This document shows positions 6,611-10,772 of a stretch of 10,772 nt of DNA, one piece after another. Numbering within the stretch: the first letter of the stretch is position 1; each line of letters opens with the position of its first letter. Below the pieces are notes generated by a model, which was not told the origin of the DNA, did no database searches, and was given only the letters and a program-made list of their open reading frames with translations. This DNA comes from an uncultured bacterium (GTDB lineage Bacteria > Cyanobacteriota > Vampirovibrionia > Gastranaerophilales > Gastranaerophilaceae): contig CAMAGQ010000046.1 of the NCBI GenBank assembly GCA_945833895.1, positions 1 through 10,772 on the forward strand, read 5' to 3'. The position numbers and the translations under genes are program-made.

Positions 6611-7353
6611 TGTTAAAAAATTCCAGTAAATTTGAGAACAGTTCTCATTTTTCATATAACGATTACAAAAAGAAAGTTAACAAAAAAACAAATAAAGATA
6701 TGAATATCTTCGTATCAGTGTTTTTTGCGGGACTTCTCGTCCTTTTGGGGTTGGCGAAAGTCTTTTCTCCAAATGTTGATATCGGAATTTCCGCAAACAA
6801 TGAAATCGGCACAATGGAAGAGGACGCTTCATCAACCGCATCAATTGATGAGCGTTTGAGAAACTTAAAACTGGAAGACGACGGTAAAAAAGTTGAAGAT
6901 GAAACAATGTTTTCACCTGAACTTGATGAGAAAGTCGTTCTGCCGCGTCAGAATAAGCCGACAGTCGGACAACTTGAAGCTGAAAATAACATAATAAACG
7001 AACAACAACATCAAACAGAGAAAGAAACGGCTCAAGAATCTGACTCAAAACCTGCGGCTCATTCTCACCCGACAAGAGTTGAAAAACCTCAAACTCCAAT
7101 CGCTGAAAAACCTGTAGAGCCGGAAAAAGTCATAAATGCACGTGTTGTTGTAGGTTCTTACGCAACAGAAAAACAAGCAGAAGTTGCGAAAAGCATAATT
7201 CAAGAAGCAGGTCTTGGAATTACTCCGGTTGTTAAAAATATCGGCGGTTATTATACCCTTCAAGTTGGTTCATACAGTTCAAAAGAAAAAGCCCAACAGG
7301 TTATGAACAACCTTCTGAAAAGTAATTTTCCAGCAAGAGTTGTCGTGAATTAG
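6610..7353 (+). CDS. Membrane-anchored SPOR-domain protein
   Basis: A 247-aa protein with a short basic cytoplasmic tail (1-31, KKKVNKKTNK), one transmembrane helix at about 32-51 (MNIFVSVFFAGLLVLLGLAK), a long disordered Glu/Lys/Pro/Gln-rich linker (about 60-172), and a C-terminal SPOR domain at about 175-247. The SPOR domain shows the two-repeat layout: ARVVVGSYATEKQAE and then YYTLQVGSYSSKEKAQ. This is the FtsN/DedD-like architecture, with the SPOR domain facing the periplasm and binding denuded peptidoglycan at division septa. A division or wall-remodelling role is likely but no specific name is justified. The start follows an AGAGGTG Shine-Dalgarno and overlaps the DUF366 stop by one base. 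It is the last gene of the operon. I see no clear hairpin terminator right after it. Confidence 0.88.
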   Translation: MLKNSSKFENSSHFSYNDYKKKVNKKTNKDMNIFVSVFFAGLLVLLGLAKVFSPNVDIGISANNEIGTMEEDASSTASIDERLRNLKLEDDGKKVEDETMFSPELDEKVVLPRQNKPTVGQLEAENNIINEQQHQTEKETAQESDSKPAAHSHPTRVEKPQTPIAEKPVEPEKVINARVVVGSYATEKQAEVAKSIIQEAGLGITPVVKNIGGYYTLQVGSYSSKEKAQQVMNNLLKSNFPARVVVN

Positions 7354-7430
7354 TTTTATATTAAATTTTATTACAATTAGGTGAATTTACTCGTAAAAAC
7401 TCTTTTGTTGATGTTTTGAAATTAAAGTGC

Positions 7431-7443
7431 AATGCAAAACAAA
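7431..7443 (+). repeat. 13-nt element AATGCAAAACAAA, copy 2 (leader of the interrupted gene)
   Basis: Identical to 456-468, again just upstream of the ribosome binding region and 14 nt before the ATG at 7458. The rest of 7354-7457 is AT-rich, with a small TTTAC-TC-GTAAA palindrome at 7386-7397 and no convincing promoter. Confidence 0.35.
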
Positions 7444-7457
7444 AAAAGAAGTTTTAA

Positions 7458-7793
7458 ATGAATGTTAGCATGAATAATTCCCCAAATTTCAGAGGTTTTA
7501 TATTATATACAAACCCAGACACCAAAAAGAAATCAACTATTAATACAAATGATGTTGTGGGTATTCAACAAAAAATTGAACCGTGACAACTTGAATCAAA
7601 TGAACCGACTAAGGTTTATGTAAGAAACAATATTGACAACAATAACAGAGATGCTAAGTATGTTGTATATAGTTTTAATGCTCCGGTTACAAGAATTGTC
7701 AGAGAATATAACAGGGCATGTAAAAATGAATTTTTAGATTACGGACGTGTATTAGATATTGCTGCTATTCCTGAAACAACAGACTCTTTATAG
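7458..7793 (+). pseudogene. Small F-x-G-type hypothetical gene interrupted by one in-frame TGA
   Basis: The frame runs from ATG 7458 to TAG 7791-7793 (111 codons) and is broken only by TGA at 7584-7586, after 42 residues. The first part begins MNVSMNNSPNFRGF, an Asn-rich head with an F-R-G motif like that in the gene at 2560. The second part resumes directly as QLESNEPTKVYVRNN and ends DIAAIPETTDSL with ordinary composition. A weak AGAAG lies upstream. The frame before and after the TGA reads as one protein, so this is either a recent nonsense mutation, a sequencing error, or programmed or leaky readthrough (UGA followed by C is a weak stop context). No start codon with a ribosome binding site is seen after the TGA. 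The family is unrecognised. The gene is followed by a hairpin terminator. Confidence 0.6.
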
Positions 7794-7813
7794 ATTGATA
7801 ATTATAAAATAAT

Positions 7814-7853
7814 TAAAAAAAGGCTTCCGCCGGATTCAGCGGAAGTCTTTTTC
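7814..7853. terminator. Bidirectional intrinsic terminator
   Basis: The stem AGGCTTCCGC (7821-7830) pairs with GCGGAAGTCT (7839-7848), including one G-T wobble, around the loop CGGATTCA. An A-run lies on the left and TTTTT on the right, so it works on both strands. It ends the interrupted gene (+) and adhE (-). Confidence 0.92.
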
Positions 7854-7871
7854 TAGGTTTATCAAATCATC

Positions 7872-10574
7872 TTATTTTGATTTTTTAGAAGTTGCGTAGT
7901 AATCTTTTACAACACCTTCAAAAGCATCAATGTAGATTTGTTTCATATCTGACATAATCGGATATACAGGGTTTGCACCTGTGCATTGGTCGTCAAATGC
8001 CAATTCAACCATTTCATCCAATTTAGAATAGAATTCTTCTTCAGGGTTTTGAACACCTTGTTTTTCCAAGAATTCTTTAATTGAATTAGGAAGTTCAATC
8101 TTCTTCATCAATTCATCAATTGCATCAAGTAACAATTGAACTTTTTCTTCATTAGATTTACCGCCCAATTTCAATTCATCTGCAATTTGAGCATATCTTT
8201 CAACTGCACATGGATATTTGTATTGAGGGAATGTTGCTTGTTTTTTAGGACAATCAGAAGCGTTATATTTGATAACCTGTCTGATTAACAATGCGTTAGC
8301 AACACCGTGTGGTACGTGGAACATTGCACCAAGTTTGTGAGCCATAGAGTGGCACAATCCTAAGAATGAGTTAGCAAATGCCATACCTGCGATTGTTGCT
8401 GCGTAGTGCATTTTTTCTCTTGCGATAGGGTCGTTAGCACCTTCAGTGTAACTTCTTTCCAAGTATTTGAATACTAATTTACAAGCTTCCAATGCGTTAG
8501 AATTTGTGAAGTTAGTAGCCATACAAGATACATAAGCTTCAATTGCGTGAACTAAAGCGTCAATACCTGATGCTGAAGTCAAACCTTTTGGCATTGTGTC
8601 AACGTAGTTAGGGTCAACGATTGCCATTGACGGTGTCAATGCGTAATCTGCGATTGCATATTTTACGCCTTCTTTATCATCAGTGATGATTGAGAACGGA
8701 GTAACTTCTGAACCTGTACCGGAAGTTGTAGGAATTGCAACCATTTTTGCTTTCTTACCAAGTTCAGGAAGCATACAAATTCTTTTTCTGATATCTAAGA
8801 ATCTCATAGAGATATCTGAGAAGTCTGTATCAGGTTGTTCGTAACGTAACCAAAGAATTTTTGCAGCATCCATTGGTGAACCGCCGCCTAATGCGATGAT
8901 TACATCAGGTTCAAACGGACGCATAATAGCAAATGCTTCTTCAATAGTTGATAGTGTCGGATCCGGTTTAACATCGAAGAATACTTCGTGTTTAATACCT
9001 AATTCGTCTAAAACGTTAGTAATTTTATTAGCCATGCCTGAATTGAACAAGAATCTGTCAGTTACGATAAATGCTCTCTTACAGCCTGCAAGTTCTCTTA
9101 ATGCTAAGTCAGTAGCACCACGTTTGAAGTAAACTTTTTGAGGAACTTTAAACCATAACATATTTTCTCTCCTTTCAGCAACACGTTTGTAGTTTAATAA
9201 GTCAGCAACACCTACGTTACCTGATACTGAGTTTTTACCCCAAGAACCGCAGCCAAGTGTTAATGACGGTTCCATACGGAAGTTGTACAAGTCACCAATA
9301 CCGCCTTGAGATGAAGGTTGGTTAATCAAAACTCTGCAAGAAGGCATTTTTTGTGCATAAGCATCAATTCTTTCTTTGTGACGTTCGTCAGTGTAAAGAA
9401 CTGAAGTATGACCTGCACCGCCTCTTGAAACAAGATAGTATGCAGTTTCAGCAGCTTCTTCAAAGTCTTTTGCTTTATACATAGCAAGGATTGGAGATAA
9501 TTTTTCTCTTGAGAACGGATCTTCCCAATCAACTGTTTTTCTTTGTGCAACAAGAACTTTTGTGTTTTCAGGAACATCAAATCCTGCCAAACTAGCGATT
9601 GTGTGTGCAGTTTGACCAACAATCTTAGGATGAGCAGTTCCTCTTTGAGGATCGATAAATCCGAAATCGATAAGTTTTTGCATTTCAGTTTCGCTTAACA
9701 AGTGAGCACCACGGTATGCAAATTCTTTCTTAACTTCTTCGTATATGCTGTCAACGATAACAACTGATTGTTCAGAAGCACAAATCATACCGTTATCGAA
9801 AGTTTTTGACATAAGGATTGAAGAAACAGCCATTTTAATATCAGCAGTTTCATCAATAACAGCAGAAGTGTTACCAGGACCAACACCTAATGCAGGGTTT
9901 CCTGATGAGTATGCTGCGTTAACCATGCCAGGGCCGCCTGTTGCTAAAATACAAGAAATTTTCTTGTGTTTCATCAATTGACCAGACAATTCGATAGACG
10001 GAACATCAATCCATCCGATAATATCTTCAGGAGCACCCGCTTTAACTGCAGCTTCTAATACTAATCTTGCAGCAGCAATTGTACATTTTTGTGCTCTTGG
10101 GTGTGGTGAAAAAATTATACCGTTTCTGGTTTTTAATGCGATTAATGATTTGAAAATTGCAGTTGATGTTGGGTTAGTTGTAGGAACAATACCCGCAACA
10201 ACTCCAAGAGGTTCAGCAACAATTTTAACACCGTTTTCTTTATCGTTGCTGATAATTCCGCATGTTTTTGTATTCTTGTGTTTATTATAAATGTATTCTG
10301 CTGCAAAGTGGTTTTTCATGATTTTGTCTTCTAAAACACCCATGCCTGTTTCTTCAACAGCCATTCTTGCAAGAGGAATACGAGCCTTGTCAGCAGCAGT
10401 TGCTGCAGCTTTGAAAATTTTATCAACTTGTTCTTGAGAGAAAGTTGAATAAATTTTTTGAGCTCTTTGAACTCTTTCAATTAGAAGTTCTAATTGTTCT
10501 GCGTTGTCAACAAGATTAGACTGATTTAAAGTCTTTTCAAGTTTTTCAACTTCTTTTTTGTTTTTTGTTGTCAT
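7872..10574 (-). CDS. adhE: Bifunctional acetaldehyde-CoA dehydrogenase / alcohol dehydrogenase AdhE
   Basis: A 900-aa fusion enzyme, close to the usual length (about 870-900). It reduces acetyl-CoA to acetaldehyde and then to ethanol, using two NADH, in the cytoplasm, and typically forms filaments (spirosomes). The N-terminal CoA-acylating aldehyde dehydrogenase domain (about 20-445) carries IVPTTNPT (129-136) and the catalytic Cys265 in FDNGMICASEQS. The C-terminal iron-type alcohol dehydrogenase domain (about 475-890) has the nucleotide-binding GGGSPMDAAK (563-572) and IPTTSGTGSEVTPF (614-627). The iron ligands D672, H676, H742 and H756 have the same spacing as D653/H657/H723/H737 in E. 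coli AdhE. All key residues are present, so it should be active in both steps. The start is set by AAGGAGA upstream of ATG 10574. It is monocistronic, with its own promoter and operator and a terminator directly downstream. The enzyme implies fermentative, anaerobic metabolism. Confidence 0.97.
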   Translation of the reverse strand: MTTKNKKEVEKLEKTLNQSNLVDNAEQLELLIERVQRAQKIYSTFSQEQVDKIFKAAATAADKARIPLARMAVEETGMGVLEDKIMKNHFAAEYIYNKHKNTKTCGIISNDKENGVKIVAEPLGVVAGIVPTTNPTSTAIFKSLIALKTRNGIIFSPHPRAQKCTIAAARLVLEAAVKAGAPEDIIGWIDVPSIELSGQLMKHKKISCILATGGPGMVNAAYSSGNPALGVGPGNTSAVIDETADIKMAVSSILMSKTFDNGMICASEQSVVIVDSIYEEVKKEFAYRGAHLLSETEMQKLIDFGFIDPQRGTAHPKIVGQTAHTIASLAGFDVPENTKVLVAQRKTVDWEDPFSREKLSPILAMYKAKDFEEAAETAYYLVSRGGAGHTSVLYTDERHKERIDAYAQKMPSCRVLINQPSSQGGIGDLYNFRMEPSLTLGCGSWGKNSVSGNVGVADLLNYKRVAERRENMLWFKVPQKVYFKRGATDLALRELAGCKRAFIVTDRFLFNSGMANKITNVLDELGIKHEVFFDVKPDPTLSTIEEAFAIMRPFEPDVIIALGGGSPMDAAKILWLRYEQPDTDFSDISMRFLDIRKRICMLPELGKKAKMVAIPTTSGTGSEVTPFSIITDDKEGVKYAIADYALTPSMAIVDPNYVDTMPKGLTSASGIDALVHAIEAYVSCMATNFTNSNALEACKLVFKYLERSYTEGANDPIAREKMHYAATIAGMAFANSFLGLCHSMAHKLGAMFHVPHGVANALLIRQVIKYNASDCPKKQATFPQYKYPCAVERYAQIADELKLGGKSNEEKVQLLLDAIDELMKKIELPNSIKEFLEKQGVQNPEEEFYSKLDEMVELAFDDQCTGANPVYPIMSDMKQIYIDAFEGVVKDYYATSKKSK

Positions 10575-10623
10575 ATTTTTTCTCCTTTTTATAACACGTG
10601 AGTTTGTGTATTTGAATTTTAAT

Positions 10624-10641
10624 TTGTGAATTTTATCACAA
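10624..10641 (-). promoter_or_regulatory. Rex-like (or CRP-like) operator TTGTGA-N6-TCACAA upstream of adhE
   Basis: A perfect 6-bp inverted repeat with a 6-nt centre (ATTTTA on the plus strand). Published Rex operators have the form TTGTGAA-N4-TTCACAA and commonly control adhE; this site differs from that form at one inner position. The CRP core TGTGA-N6-TCACA also fits. It begins 4 nt after the predicted -10 and covers the predicted transcription start, which favours a repressor, hence Rex. Confidence 0.7.
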
Positions 10642-10645
10642 TAAC

Positions 10646-10674
10646 ATTTTACAATAAAGAATATATTTTATCAA
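10646..10674 (-). promoter_or_regulatory. adhE promoter
   Basis: On the minus strand, TTGATA (10669-10674, 5/6) is followed after exactly 17 nt by TAAAAT (10646-10651, 5/6). Transcription should start near 10639, giving a leader of about 65 nt before the ATG at 10574. The inverted-repeat operator directly overlaps the start point. Confidence 0.7.
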
Positions 10675-10717
10675 GTGTTATGTTTACAATCTTTATATTT
10701 TCTTTATCTATTTTTAC

Positions 10718-10772
10718 ATGACAAAGGAGGGAGTTTTAAAAATAGAAAATTTGAATATTTATATGCAGGCAT
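10718..10772 (+). CDS. Start of an unidentified ORF truncated by the window edge
   Basis: From ATG 10718 the frame is open to the end of the window: MTKEGVLKIENLNIYMQA (18 codons). AAAGGAGG (10723-10730) lies inside the frame rather than before the ATG, so the true start may be later. The in-frame ATG at 10763 is too far from that site (about 32 nt), and a non-canonical start is possible. The stretch is too short to name a family. The KIENLNIY opening vaguely recalls ABC-transporter ATPases but proves nothing. It is divergent from adhE. Confidence 0.35.
   Translation, partial: MTKEGVLKIENLNIYMQA

Noticed and set aside
6677..7099. Minus-strand ORF over the SPOR gene
   Set aside because: It is antisense to the linker region of the SPOR protein, with no ribosome binding site or recognisable domain.
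7584..7586. TGA reassigned to Trp or Gly throughout this genome
   Set aside because: The long genes here (adhE, SLH, queC) are complete without any in-frame TGA and encode Trp by TGG, so one interrupted small gene is not enough.
1..10772. CRISPR array, tRNA, rRNA, insertion sequence or prophage
   Set aside because: No regularly spaced repeats, cloverleaf-like sequence, transposase or integrase motifs, or terminal inverted repeats were found on either strand by eye.

Overview
The window is low-GC bacterial DNA. Its gene content and protein style suggest a host-associated anaerobic non-photosynthetic cyanobacterium of the Vampirovibrionia/Melainabacteria type (Gastranaerophilales). This assignment is an inference. 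It rests on a secreted SLH-domain envelope protein, a fermentative adhE, and proteins with an Asn-rich N-terminus followed by a short F-x-G motif, a style I associate with that group from memory. No rRNA, tRNA, CRISPR array, transposase or phage gene is visible.

Layout. (1) 1-253: two tiny overlapping minus-strand ORFs (50 and 36 codons) that share an FKQK segment; both are unrecognised. (2) 254-485: a divergent intergenic region with a promoter-like pair, short palindromes and a strong Shine-Dalgarno. (3) 486-2492 (+): a secreted, cysteine-rich protein with three SLH repeats, ending at a bidirectional terminator. (4) 4253 down to 2560 (-): two translationally coupled genes for unknown membrane proteins that look like diverged paralogues. 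(5) 4414-7353 (+): a compact operon with overlapping or abutting genes: HEAT-repeat protein, queC (preQ0 synthase of 7-deazaguanine tRNA modification), a DUF366 protein and a SPOR-domain membrane protein. (6) 7458-7793 (+): a small F-x-G-type gene interrupted by one in-frame TGA. (7) 10574 down to 7872 (-): full-length bifunctional aldehyde/alcohol dehydrogenase adhE, convergent with the previous gene across a bidirectional terminator. (8) The start of a plus-strand ORF runs off the right edge.

How the parts fit. The SLH and SPOR proteins act at the cell envelope, where SLH repeats bind cell-wall polymers and SPOR domains bind peptidoglycan. The membrane pair is unassigned. adhE is the NADH-disposal step of ethanol fermentation. 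Its promoter carries an 18-bp TTGTGA-N6-TCACAA operator over the predicted transcription start, the arrangement expected for repression by the NADH-sensing regulator Rex; a CRP-family site is the alternative.

The points most worth a second look are that operator, the interrupted small gene, the queC-DUF366 coupling, the F-x-G motif shared by otherwise unrelated proteins, and the cysteine-rich head of the SLH protein. I see no clear signature of a defence system or mobile element.
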